From assembly GCA_026929865.2 (NCBI GenBank), contig CM049408.1, positions 22,212,501 to 22,276,500 of the forward strand: 64,000 nucleotides of DNA, read 5' to 3'. The stretch is from Hyperoplus lanceolatus. Taxonomy: Eukaryota > Chordata > Actinopteri > Uranoscopiformes > Ammodytidae. The translations under genes and the position numbers were made by a program. Positions 1-31,027 of the stretch are shown in pieces; position 1 is the first letter of the stretch, and the number at the start of each line of letters is the position of its first letter. The notes below the pieces were generated by a model. That model had not been told where the DNA came from. It ran no database searches and saw only the letters and a list, made by a program, of their open reading frames with translations.

Positions 1-565
1 GCGGCATGTGTGACGGTTTGGTGATCCTGCAGCTTTACGAGAAGGTTAATGTGCCCGTGAACTGGAAAAGAGTCAACCAACCGCCGTATCCTTACCTGGG
101 GGCCAATATGAAGAAGGTGTGTGTATAATGTGTACAACCATCAAATACACTGAAATCCTTGTGTGCAAAATATAAAGTATCTGAATGATAAATATTCTTC
201 ACGTTTCCTAGCTGGAGAACTGTAACTATGCTGTGGAGCTGGGCAGGGATGTGGCTCACTTCTCTCTGGTCGGCGTCGGAGGAGAGAACTTAAACGAGGG
301 GAGTCGGATTCACACCTTGGCGCTGGTCTGGCAGCTGATGAGGAGGTATGTGAACCATACCATACCGTACCGTACCATGCATACCATCCCATACTCCTTG
401 TACAGTTTCAGCTTTCGATATCCTGTGTGTTGTATCCCTTAAGGTACACAGTGCTGGTTTTGTCAGACCTGGGTGATGGAGAGAAGGTCGGAGATCAGAT
501 CATCCTCAACTGGGTCAACACCACCCTGAGCACGAAACACAAGGACTCACAGATCAGCAGCTTCA

Positions 566-653
<88 letters not shown>

Positions 654-1192
654 GTGCATGGTGTGTTTAAGTAAACACATACAAACTGTTTGGGACCAGA
701 AACATTCACATCGTTTACATATATTTACATCCACTTCAGTGCACCTTCTGTTCATATTCTCGATTAGCACAAAATGAACACATTTTTACACATAATTTTA
801 CATTTAAAATGCACTTATTTAGCTACTTTATATATTTTTTCTCATTTTCTTTATATTTTTGCACATTCTTGATGATTGCTGCTAAAAATGTGTTGTATAC
901 TGTGCCTTAACAATAAAGGGACCCTCAAAAGACATTTTTGCATTTGACCCTGTTTCCCTCTTACCCTGCAGGACAAACTGATCAGCACCAGCCTGCCAGT
1001 GATCGACCTGATCGACGCCATCGCTCCCAACACCGTCAAGTGGGACATGGTGAAGAGAGCAGACAAGGGAGTGCTGAAGGCGGACGATAAACAAAATAAC
1101 GCCAAGTAAGAGAGAAAAAAATCTCCACTGTTATAGGGCTTCTTTGTATTTGTCATTAGTCACCATTACTCACCACCATCATTGTCTCCCTA

Positions 1193-1229
<37 letters not shown>

Positions 1230-1236
1230 TCTCTAT

Positions 1237-1282
<46 letters not shown>

Positions 1283-1439
1283 TTTGTGCTGCCCGCCCAG
1301 GTATGCGATCTCATTGGCTCGTAAGATCGGAGCTCGTGTCTACGCGCTGCCCGAGGATTTGGTGGAAGTGAATCCCAAGATGGTCCTGACGCTGTTCGCC
1401 TGCCTCATGGGCCACGGTTTGAAGAAGGTCAACCGCTGA
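1..1439 (+). CDS. pls1: Plastin-1 (I-plastin/fimbrin), C-terminal part, 5' end outside window
   Basis: Actin-bundling protein with tandem calponin-homology (CH) domains; these exons carry the last part of the actin-binding core. Coding exons read as 1-116 (partial), 212-345, 444-567, 972-1105 and 1301-1439, all with AG/GT borders and compatible phases, ending at TGA 1437-1439. Recognisable plastin stretches include [74 protein letters not shown] and a C-terminus [14 protein letters not shown]. The fourth CH domain spans roughly the exons from 444 onward. Assignment to pls1 rather than pls3 or lcp1 rests mainly on the adjacent atr gene, the same neighbour as in human 3q23; the family call itself is firm. 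The third visible exon's donor at 568 opens directly into a long TG repeat. Confidence 0.93.
568..651. repeat. (TG)n microsatellite starting at a splice donor
   Basis: About 84 bp of uninterrupted TG. Its first GT is the 5' splice site of the pls1 exon ending at 567. Confidence 0.97.
1195..1280. repeat. (CT)n polypyrimidine repeat before the last pls1 exon
   Basis: CT-rich simple repeat with small interruptions, just upstream of the acceptor CAG at 1298-1300. It may serve as an extended polypyrimidine tract for that intron. Confidence 0.9.
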
Positions 1440-1709
1440 GACAGACAAAGAACACACCCACCTGGAAAACCAACCATCAATATACATTTTTATTTCTCTG
1501 CCTTTGTCCACCCTTTTTTTTCTCATTACTGTCATTTCTTAGCCTTCCCGTGATCTAAGCAAAACAATCTCTTTCATCCTCTGTTTTCATGAAAACAATG
1601 AGTCCTAATATCTGCAGTCAGAAATCACCTCTCATAAAAATCACTGCATTTGTTTTCTTTGATTTTATAATACAAGTTCATAATATATATTTTTTGCTAT
1701 AATTTATCA

Positions 1710-1715
1710 AATAAA
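1710..1715 (+). terminator. Candidate pls1 polyadenylation signal
   Basis: AATAAA about 270 bp after the pls1 stop, followed by a T-rich stretch. The region 1440-2588 otherwise holds the pls1 3' UTR and the atr upstream region; I see no other gene in it. Confidence 0.6.
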
Positions 1716-2588
1716 GGAATTGAATCTGTTTACATTTTCTGCTATGTGACCTGTAAAGGAGGAACAGAAAAGCCGAAGCGTACGCACACCTATCCTTTTT
1801 TGTCTGTTGTGCATTGAATATTGCTATTTAATTATAAAAAAAAATAATCCATTAAATATGCTTTACACTGTTATGTGTCTGTTGTCTTTAAATTATTTCT
1901 GAACTTCCCTAAGTTTAAAGTTCCATCAGTACATGAGAATATAACTGAAGCCACATGTCGCTAATGTAAGCTGTAAAAATGTGCTGTTTGCCAGTGTCCC
2001 TGAAAGCTTTACTGTAAAAATCACACTCATTTAGGCCTAAAAGTCGCTGTGAACAAACTACGTCACAATTTATTACTCAACTTATTACTTTCGCTTTGCC
2101 AATATTTGTATTAATTATGTCCATCAAACAATATACATGACTGAAAATAGTTCAGTTACCTAAAGGAGAAAGTTGTATTACACTTTTTTTAAATGTTGTA
2201 ACTGATTCAGTATCTGCAACATTCACAAAACACAAACGAAACTGAAAAGCAAACCTTCAAGTTAAACCATAACATAACATAATACAAGTGATGTTTTTGA
2301 CCATGAACGTACAAAATAAGACTGAAAGCAGCATTATACTGTATCAACTTTTCAAATAGGTAAAAAATAAATACTCCGCCAGGGGGAGCAGTTTGAGTTT
2401 ATATTACAGATGAAATGACCCTCGGTGGCTGCCGTACCAAAACAAAAACGTCATTTTGGAGCGAAACTTTTTTTTGAAGGGACTTGACAGGATGGAGGGC
2501 ATGCTCGAGTGTGCTGGTTAAAATTACATGTCACATTATTGGTGTTAAACTTTGAATTAGCGGTTCAAATAGAAACACACCTTTCAAA

Positions 2589-21276
<18,688 letters not shown>

Positions 21277-21441
21277 AACACACACACCTAAGTTTATATA
21301 AAAAGTTTGTTAAAAAAAGTATTTTGTTTGTTAAAAAGCTCTTTATAATGCCGCTTTTGTTCTGGTTATTCCATCATTGTTAACAGTTTCCTGTTTTCTG
21401 GAAACACACGATATTTTGTTTGCATTCCTGTACATTTATGT

Positions 21442-21447
21442 AATAAA
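21442..21447 (+). terminator. Candidate atr polyadenylation signal
   Basis: AATAAA about 165 bp after the atr stop, in an AT-rich 3' UTR. Confidence 0.65.
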
Positions 21448-21449
21448 AT

Positions 21450-22690
21450 ATATTTTTTTGCACATAAGTAGTTTGTAGGTATGTCTGAAGAAGATTCTTC
21501 TAATCTCTTAACCCTCCTTAGTTGCTCTTTGGCAGTCAGATTGTTTTAATCCCCTGTGCGCGTGTGTGTTTGTTTGTGTGTGTGTGTGTGTGTGTGCACG
21601 TGCTTGTGCCGTCTTGCATGTAGTCTACCCAATGGAGCTCACCTTATTCACAGAGAGCTTAGTGTTTGCTCATGAAAGCCTTAAGAGGCTGTAGACGACT
21701 AGGACAGGGACTGATTACAGGAGTATGAAGTAAGGGATTTTTCTTTTCTTTAAGTGAGCAAGAACTTTAACGTCCAATCATGAGTAGAGACACTCAAAAG
21801 GTCATGGTGTTTTTTATCATGACTTTTCTCATTTTTGTCAATGCTTGGCTGCTGTTTCAGCTTGCTTCTTGATGGAAGATGGCTTTAATGCTCGTTTATA
21901 ATCAACAGAAGCCTCCAAAACCAACTCTGGATACTTGCTTTTTTTTGAGGATTTCAATTTGGACTTTTATTTTTTTTCCTCATCTGCTTGGTGGCATGAT
22001 TTGTATGTGTGTGCTGGAGCTTATTTCTGGGGGAAACAAACCCGCCTTTGTGACCGGCTGCACAATGCTCTATTTACATTCATAATGTATTTTTTTGTTG
22101 CCAAGATGCTGCAGTATAATTGTTCCTAGAATAGTTATCAATGCAGCCTGTAATTCATGTTTTATTGCATTTTGCAGTTAAATTGTTTTGTGTAGGTTTG
22201 TAGAGAATGAGATTATGCTTTTATTCTGAAAGTGACGACCGGAAGTCTCATTTCTAAAAATATCTTCATTTAGATTTAAAGCAGGATTTCCACTATGGAC
22301 CCTGTTTAAGACCATTTTCTAAATAGGTAGCTGCTTGTAAACAATTTGTTTGATGTTAAACGCACTGATATTTGAAATGCATTGGACGTTACACCCTGCA
22401 GTGATGCAAATTAAAAGTCCTACTACATTACGATAATATCACAAAATACAAGATAAAGGGACATTCTATGCATAGCGAAAATAGTCGTTACGGTTGAACC
22501 GAAGTTGTAAACAGCAGTGCCCACAGCTGAGCAGCACTTCATACGGTGTATTCAGCATGGCCGGAGGATAAACTGTCAACAGCACACGCAGGTGCTTGGA
22601 CTTGGCTCGTCATCATGTTGTTCTGCGCTGGTCTGTGTTAACGGAACGTATAATCTGGCTCACCGAGGGAGAGGCTGGGAGACGGTCAGC
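21450..22690. other. atr to endophilin-like intergenic region
   Basis: No gene or recognisable element seen apart from a short TG repeat near 21570-21596. The part from about 22490 on is likely promoter and 5' UTR of the next gene; it has upstream ATGs (for example 22558 and 22693) that do not connect to the main frame. Confidence 0.5.
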
Positions 22691-22810
22691 GGATGAGGAG
22701 CAATGGCGGGGTCGCAAAACTGTTATTGTTGGTCTGTGGGCTTTTTATAGCTCCGTCCTGCTGGACCGTTAACGTTGTGTTGGACCGCGCGCGACCTTGG
22801 GGACGTTGTC

Positions 22811-25800
22811 ATGGATTTGACCCGGTTGGCTGTGGATGCTGGGCAGTTCATCAACCGGGCTGTTCAGGTACAAAAAGAAACACTAAAAGAAAAGGAAATA
22901 CGAGTAAGATAACGTTTACGAGTAATTAATGAGCTTGTTCCCGTGGCCTATTGTTATTAAACGTCATTAACATATTCCCTCGCAGTCATTATAGTAGGTT
23001 GCTGTGTTTGTTTACAATTATACAATAAAAAGTACGTAGCCCTGTGTTCAACACATCTTCATTGTAAAGTGGCTAGTATGTGTGACTTAAATGCATATGA
23101 TGCTATCCTGTAATTCCAGTACACCGGGGAGAGTCTTGGCCAGGCAGACAAGACAGAGCTGGAACCCGGGCTCGAGGAGCTCCTGGCCCGGGCTGACGCC
23201 ACCAAGACCTGGACGGACCAGATCATCTCCCAGACTGAGGTTTTACTGCAGCCCAGCCCTGGTGAGAGATTGTTTATTTGGTGGTATTAATGATCTGTAT
23301 TAATGTATCCATAGTGTTGGTGGTGGCTCAGCTGTGATTTCAAAGATTCATATCATCAACATCTTCAAACATAGCCTAAAGTAGGAGTATAATATGTTTA
23401 CTCTATTCAGATTCACCTGGCCAAATATTTTAGCCCTGATAAACACATCATCCTCCCCCATTTTGCACCAAACCACAAGCTGCATGCACTAACACCAACA
23501 AGTGGGCACTGGCAAGTATGGTCTACATAAAACCACATAATGCTAAAGGCTATATCAGCTCTAATTGCTTTGACTGTTAGTAGTGGGCCTGTTCAGATGA
23601 ATAAGGGCAGACGGTTATGCTTTTCCCCATCTGAATCCAATTACCTCAGTTAATGGAATTAGAAGTGGACATGGTCTGTAATCTATCAAATAAAATGACC
23701 ATTAGGTTGCCCGAAATAAATTATCCTATGAGTGGTTCAGCATCAAAAGGATATAAATACGTCGGCCATGTCGTGTTTATCTATCGGCCGAAGGTTTTTA
23801 GTCTCTATGAACAATCATTTTTTGCTTACCTCAGGTATGGGCTTTTATGACAGGGACCAGCAGTTTGCAAGCTTAATTTATAAAATATCGGTTTACAATG
23901 CTTAGAATACAGTATTATGTCAATACCATGCATTGACTATTACATTATTGAATTTAACCCAGTCTATAATTTAACCTTTAAAGACCAGTCTTTGGCACCC
24001 TTTTAAAGGTTGAATCCTTATGTGAAGGATTTGTTTTTTTGCTCAGATCTCAGAGCTAATAAAAAAATATCAAGAAAATATTTATATTAGTCTTATAGCT
24101 TCTTCTTAACCGACATAACATAATCAAAATACATTTTTTAGTGCCCGTTGAGAAAAAATATGATCCTTGCTTGAACCTGAATTGAGCTCATTGATCTCTA
24201 CTCAACAGGAGCGCGGTTAGAGGACCAACTGTATAAGCATCTGGATTGGAATGTCCCTCCCCGTCCTCGTCCACACGAGGCACTGGGAGACGAAATGACC
24301 CAGGCTGGGATGGAAATAGGCTCCAACACACCCTATGGTGAGTATACATTGATGTGGATGATTTGAAATGTTGTCAGTGTGAGTTTTTTTTGTTTTATTT
24401 TATTTTATTTTATTTTAACAGTAGTATTGTTTTTGTTTAGGAACGGCACTGATCAGATGTGGAGACGCTCAGAAGCAGCTCGGCGAGGCAGAGAGGAAGT
24501 TTGTCCAAAGCACAAACATCCACTTTCTCACTCCTCTGAGGAGTTTTACCGAGGGTGAATACAGAGCCATACAGGTAACACACACGTAAACACATACACA
24601 CACACACACACACATCACCATTATGATTTATGGCTCTGAATGCACAGTATGTTTTTGGTCACATTCTCTGTAATTGTTTCTCTAAGTTCTTCCTGTGTTC
24701 ATGGTCAATCTGTTCTACATAAATTGTTAGTGTACGAAACATGGTTTTTGAAAAGTTTGTGTGTGTATTTTTTCATAGGATGAGCGCAAGATGTTGTTGA
24801 ATAAGCGTTTGGACTTGGACATAGCCACTACCAGACTGAGGAAAGCCCATGAGGCCGACCGAGAGGCCAGAGTGAGTTACAATGTCCTGACTTTAGTTTA
24901 GTTAAGTTTAGTTTATTTGTTTACAGTATTGTGGACAGTCTCCTTTGATTAACGTTACAGTAAAAGGAGCAGCTTTAGCCTATTTGGCTCATTTCCAGCT
25001 GTAGTCGCCGGCCAGTTGTCAGTAGACAACCAAAAATACATTAGTTAAAATAAAATAAAAAGTTAAATAAAAATGAAATACATGACATTACATTTATAAT
25101 TACAGGAGGCCTAAACAAAAGGGGAAAAAGACAAACAAACGTATTGCACACAGTTGGAGCAAGAACAAACAAGCAAGCACAGATGATGGCTTAGATATCA
25201 AGGCAGTTCAACAACACAAATACACAGGAGACAAGGAAAATAGGCCACAAGGGTCACATTAGAAGCACGTAAGACAGAACATGCAGGCAGGTAACAGAGA
25301 TGGAGCGGCAGCAACAATGACTAAGACTATGTCACATCAAACACACCAGTCACGTCTGATGGAGATTAATGTGTGCAGTTATAGTTGTCGGAAAGCCATG
25401 TCTTAACCTTGTATAGAAACATAGCCTTAAAATACATCATGCCTGGATCAATCCAGAAACACAATAAAATCCCTTCTCTGTCATACAGTTCATTTGGTAT
25501 TCCAACCCTGTGCTTTTTTCCCCACATCTCTTTCAGAACCTGAATGCCAACCCGCTGGAAGACGACTACACTGCTCATGTTTCCTACATGTTCAGCTTCC
25601 TGCGTGTTAAATGGCTGAAGGTCAGTGACTGTAATAAATGGGCGTGAACTTTGACAGGCCCAGCTGGACATTCTGTTTGGTCATTGAATAAGTCAAGTTT
25701 ATGCTCTGTCTCTCTCATCCAATCAGATCTGGGCTCAGGAAATCTCTCAGGTGAGTTCATGTTTATCTTTGCACGCACACAGGATCTGATATTTAAGTGT

Positions 25801-27052
25801 TCATCATGCTTAAAGCCACTACGAGTAACATGGCACGTTGGCGTCCCCTTTGGACAAAAGCGGTAGTATTTTTACGACGCCCGCTGTCGCAAAGCTGTTT
25901 TCTAGCTCGTGCCAGGCGTGCGAGTGTGAACTGAGAAGGGCGCAATATAGTGTATGTCCGTGTGTTGAAAGTGTGAGGACTCTTTTCGGCTCTGTGAGAG
26001 TGGTTTTGACACTGCATCAACTAATGCCAGTCAGTGCTACACACACCTGATTGCAATGAGTTGATGCAGCAGCGTCACCTAACTACTCTCTCTCACGGAG
26101 CTGAAAGATTACGTGTCCTCACAGAAAGCGAATGAAATAGAGACGGCAGTTAGGATGGATCACGATGAGGTAATGTGTTTGTGTTGTTGATGTAAATAAT
26201 GACTATTTCAGATAATGGTTATCTGATGATGGTGAAGCAAAGCAAACTTTGTGTTAGTACCAACCGCTCATTCATTTAGGAGTAAACACTGCAGTCTAGT
26301 TTCTCTCTTGTGAAATTGTATATACGTAGTATACCCACCCATAGCCTATATCACTCTCCCTTTTAGCTTTTCTTCATTGCATTCTCTTTTTTTTCTTTGA
26401 TGGTTCAGCCTCGTTATCAGTCATTATGACGACAAATAACTGTCTCAAACAAGGCTCCCGCTCCCCTTCCCTCACCTGGAGGGATAGGCTTCTATCCGAC
26501 CAATACGGATATGTGACCATAGAGCCTGCACGAGCAAACCGAAAATCGGACTGGGTGTGCGACCAGACCAAAAGCAGTAATAAAAACTATATAAAAACGT
26601 CTTTCTTTGCACTGATGGTCTCGTTTGCTGTTAAAGGTAATTTATGATTATCAGGGGAAACATGAGGCTGTTTAAAAGATATTCAAATGTTACTCGTAGC
26701 CGCTTTAACAGAGGTAGAATATATATACTGCATACATTGCCAGCAGTCATCACATTGTTTTGAAATGCGTTTGTTGTTAGTTGTAGTAATCGTTTTCTTT
26801 CTATTGTTGAATTCCTTTAGACATGTGCCCTTCTGGGATTTTCGTTTTTCACTAATAAAACATTTCCATAAATAATAATAGAACCATAAATAATGGTTGA
26901 ACATAATTTGAAAGGACATAACAATTGATTTTGTGTGTAGGCAGAGATGGAGCTGAGAATCTGTCAGAGTCTGTTCGATCGACAGTCGGAAACTACAAGA
27001 CGAGTTGTGGAAGGACTCAGCAACACGCATGTATGTACACAAAAGAACGCAT

Positions 27053-27092
<40 letters not shown>

Positions 27093-28827
27093 AATAATGA
27101 TACATCTCAAGCTTGGTAATTATTCGTATAACTGTTTGTGTAATTGTCACATGAACTATCCACAGACACACACTTTGAAGAACCCAATGCCAACAAAAGT
27201 CTTAGGTGTTCTGTTTTCGAAACTGTCGTTTTTCATACAAACACAAATGTCAGTTTATGAATAGCGAATGCAAATGACATTATTTAGTTTTTATTATATT
27301 TTTATCATAGCTTTTTCCTTTTTTTCCCATTTTATTTATTCATCTTGTGTTGTCATTTATTTTTCAGACCAACCACATGAGGAGCCTGACTGACTTTGTG
27401 GAGGCTCAGGCCTGTTACTTCGACCAGTGCAACCAACAAGCTCAGGAGCTTCACAAACAGCTCGCCAGGTGTGTATGTTTAGCTTATCACAACCTACTGT
27501 AAGGTAATCATTGTTGAATAAAATAATAATGCATGGGAGTCAATCTTTGATTTATTTTGCTATTTGGCCATTGCTATGCTTTATCTTAATTGAGGATAGA
27601 GTTTTACAGTGAAAACCATTCCCCTCCAGTTATAGCAAATTTGATTAAGTGGTCCTTTATGGTTTGAGGAAATTCTACTATTTATTCGTCTATTTTAAAG
27701 AATTGAAAAATCAGAATGACACGAAAAATGCAATGTCATCAAACTTAAAACAGGTCGGTCTTTCTGAGCTCATAGAATTTGATATTTTGGAGGTATAGTG
27801 TTTTTGCAGGGTCACAAAATGCACTTTTAATGTGCCTTCCGTAACATAGGATGGAAGAAAAACTGTTCAAAACTATTTTCTACAGAAACTTAATTGAAAA
27901 TATCACTCCCAAATCTATGCATGTGAAACATGGGATTACATTTTTATTCAACTCTATAAACCGGTTGTCAAAAGATCTCCGTAAGCGTGGAGATGCCCAG
28001 CTTTTACCACAAAGATGGAGCCAGGACATCTGGTCTCACAAAGAACACAAGACTATTGAGAATAATCTTTTAAAGCAGATGAATTTGTCCACATGAACGA
28101 CTTGGTTATGATGCAATTTCTCCTTTGCAGCATTCCAGCTGTCCTCTGCTCCAATAACTGGCAGTCAGAGATAAGCAATGCAGTCGATCAGCCGTCAACA
28201 AGCAACCACCATGTAGCCAATGGGCTCGTCGGGATAGATCAGATCACTCCAATTCACGTAGACGGCCACCAAAATTCAAACTTCAACCAGGATTCCTCAC
28301 CTGCCAATCCATCGCCCGGATCGGAAAAAACAACAACTGGTCCCTCTTTAACAACACAGCTACCTGATAGGTCAAATATCAACAGTAACAACAACAACTC
28401 CTTCACTGATGGCCAGGCAACCAGCAACAACTGTTCAGTAGCTGACCAGGGCTTTGATGATGTCTGTTTATCTAATTCAGATAACCACCCAACAGATCAG
28501 ATCTCAGCATTCACAACAACAAACAGAGCAACAGCTGCAATAATAACCAATGGTGCAGCAGGTAGTCTGACAGTAACAACTACAACAGAAACTGCTTCGC
28601 CACCTTCTGAACTCAGTGGAACCTCGAACAAGTCTCAGACAGAAAATGCGGTAGAAGCTGGTGAGACCATAACAACCGATGACATCATGGCTAGTGAGAC
28701 CTCGACAACCAATGGCATGGCAGCTGAGTCCCAAACAACCAATGAAACGGCAAGCGAGCTGCCCACCATTAATAGAGGAGACGTTCAGGACTCACATACA
28801 GCCAGTCAGGAGGAAGTGGTTGAGTAG
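22811..28827 (+). CDS. Endophilin-B-like BAR protein with no SH3 domain
   Basis: Ten exons in one open frame: 22811-22867, 23120-23261, 24209-24337, 24441-24574, 24779-24871, 25537-25620, 25727-25750, 26941-27030, 27368-27468, 28131-28827; 516 residues. Residues 1-285 follow endophilin B closely: N-terminal amphipathic helix LAVDAGQFINRAVQ, then QTEVLLQPSP, YGTALIRCG, NIHFLTPLRSFTEG and THTNHMRSLTDFVEAQ, that is an N-BAR membrane-bending dimer. The short exons 25537-25620 and 25727-25750 (IWAQEISQ) correspond to the optional insert known from longer SH3GLB1 isoforms. After the BAR domain the last exon codes about 230 residues rich in Ser, Thr and Asn, with a stop at 28825-28827. No SH3 signature (ALYDY-like, WW, PxxY) occurs in this exon or downstream to 34 kb. 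Family is firm; orthology to sh3glb1 or sh3glb2 is not. Confidence 0.85.
24593..24614. repeat. Short (CA)n repeat
   Basis: Short CA run about 20 bp after the donor of the exon ending at 24574 (GTAACACACACG). Confidence 0.85.
25814..26704. mobile_element. TTAA-flanked non-autonomous DNA transposon
   Basis: TTAA at 25810-25813 and 26705-26708. The ends are inverted repeats: AGCCACTACGAGTAACA on the left, and the complement of the right end is AGCGGCTACGAGTAACA. About 890 bp with no transposase reading frame. It lies in the intron between the exons ending at 25750 and starting at 26941 of the endophilin-like gene. Confidence 0.7.
27054..27090. repeat. (CA)n microsatellite
   Basis: Pure CA repeat 23 bp after the donor of the exon ending at 27030. 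Confidence 0.95.
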
Positions 28828-30060
28828 AGACTTACATCTGGCAAGGGATCATGTGACTTTGCCAAACGCATATCAGCTCAGATAGAATTTGAATGGACAT
28901 TTAGCTGATTTAGACCAATGTAAATTAGCACTGTTTACTCGTCAATACACTACTGTATTAGAAATGGGTAGATAGACAATCATAACATGTGGTATGGTAA
29001 CTAAAAAAGCTTTTAATTATTCATGTGGGGAAGATAATGTGAAGTGGTTGTAAAAGTGCTTATTTTTCTAAACGTGATATAGTGCCACAATCATGTTTAG
29101 CCTTTAGCCATATTCATATACTATTCATGTTGTATAAAGATGATGGCTGTTGAGTATCAGTCCCTTCATGTAGCAATGGATGGATTGTCAAATGTATACT
29201 CTGTTGTATTTGGTAACCTGTGGCTGGGAGACCTGGCCCTATGTTATATTGCGAGTGTGTGATTGTGAAAATAAGTTTTTTCTGGTCTGTGAAACTAAAT
29301 CTTTATTTTTACTTTCAGCTAAATGAGAGAACTAATTAAGCTTTGTGCCAATTGTATGAATGTGTGTGCATTTTTTGGTGTAAAAAAAACATCAATTCCA
29401 TGTGTGTGTGTGTCTGTCAGTGACCCATAAGCACTCACCTGTATTTACAGCTCACCCAAACCTGTGACACATTTAAAAGGGAAGTGTGTGTATATTATAA
29501 ATACGTGTGACTGACTTGTGTTTCTACAAGCTGAGGTCATTTTCCGTATGCAACTTGTCACTTACGTGTGTTAGGGAGTCCGGCAAGGTGACAAAACACC
29601 ATGCTAAAGAGGACCTTTATGCTTTAGCGTGGTACAAAATATGTTTCCACATACACACTCAGGGTGTTTCCCCCTACACAATCCCCATATTCACTTTTAG
29701 CCCTTTAACCCTCCATTAGTAGAAACGGGTAGAAGTTTCCAAGTCCAGATGTTGTTCATTTTCTCTGTGAGGGGCTGCCTTGCTCCACAGTGGTGTGGGT
29801 CCACTCTGGGGATTCTCTGGATGGAAACACACACATATGTAGCACTGATGATGTAATCACCCAGCAGCACTACGCTCTATGCCTTTGTCTTGATATGTAA
29901 AGATTTGTGTGTGTCAGTAGCTATAATGTTCATAAATCTACTTGAAACCGTGTGTACATGCAGTCTTAACTGAGCCACATGTTGTATATCGAGCTGCTGT
30001 CATTGCGAGGTTGGTGTTTTCCATTGATCCATAAATAAATATGCAAATTAATCCAAGCAA
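28828..30060 (+). other. Probable 3' UTR of the endophilin-like gene
   Basis: No reading frame of note. The best AATAAA candidate is at 30034-30039, which would give a 3' UTR of about 1.2 kb. No SH3-coding exon is seen here. Confidence 0.45.
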
Positions 30061-30935
30061 GTGTGGATTCTATATCTTTGTTCTCCAGGCTAGACATTTC
30101 TGTTATTTCTTCGTTGAAAGAGGTTTCTTACTCATACCAGCCAAACCTACTGACCTAGATTTACACACACATGTGATAATTTCCAAGCAGAGGTTTTGAT
30201 CAGGCTTCCCAAGCCAAGTCCAGTAATATTACATACCATGCTGACTGACACACTGTAAAGCCTGCAGTTAAGAATGGCTTGCTTCACTGATTGCAGTATA
30301 TGTGACGTGTGTGTGCATACGCTTGTTGTAAATGTTATATACCACCAGACCTCATTATCCTTTTGATATTAATAATATTGCTCCTAAAATATTGGCAAGT
30401 TTGTGTGTGTGTGTGTGTGGGAGTTTCTGACGTAAGCAACTTTCGGGGACACACACAAGCATGTTGATTGGGGACGGCTTGTTCAATTGGGGACAAATGA
30501 TCCAGGAAATTAAAGCAAAGTCTAAGACTGTTTGTGTGTAGTATTTCCCTCCTTCTTCGCCTCTTTCCCATCTGAGGCTGTAAAAACAGATTAGATCGAT
30601 TAGGCAAAGGTTATGTGATATTGATCTTGAGTACAGTCAGGAGGCTTGCGAGTCAATACAACTATAAAAAAAATTATATCAAACTTCTACCAGCTCTACA
30701 TTTCAGAGGAGCCTCACATAGGACACTAACCAGTGCTTGAAGGCAGATTTAATAGTGTTTATTTTCCTGTAGCTTTCCTATGACTCAACCAAACACAAAT
30801 AGATTCTCTTCAATCTGTCCATCACTGCTTGCGAGTGCTTTTCCACCACACTGATACAGCATGTCCTTGCTATGTTTCCAACTAATTTTTATTTTTAATT
30901 TCCGGTATGCTATTCGTATCCTCAGCAGACAGCAG

Positions 30936-30938
<3 letters not shown>

Positions 30939-30972
<34 letters not shown>

Positions 30973-30980
30973 GACAGCAG

Positions 30981-31024
<44 letters not shown>
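30939..31024. repeat. Duplicated (CT)n block
   Basis: Two CT runs (30939-30968 and 30982-31024), each preceded by the same CAGCAGACAGCAGCA, so the unit was duplicated as a whole. Confidence 0.9.

Positions 31025-31027
<3 letters not shown>

Noticed and set aside
427-654. Reading frame running through the TG repeat (poly Val-Cys)
   Set aside because: Only the first part is the pls1 exon 444-567; the rest is the microsatellite after the donor. The same holds for all Val-Cys or His-Thr frames at 5.5, 12.1, 18.2, 36.6, 44.7, 45.8, 58.0, 58.9, 60.4 and 61.0 kb.
27851-28096. 81-codon frame just before the last endophilin-like exon
   Set aside because: Not in frame with the gene, no recognised family, and it ends before the acceptor at 28130. 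Possibly a decayed element or chance.
28131-28827. Idea that the tail is an intron read-through and not coding
   Set aside because: The acceptor TCCTTTGCAG is strong, phase matches the preceding exon, and 230 codons stay open in a biased Ser/Thr/Asn composition with no early stop, so coding is more likely, though not proven.
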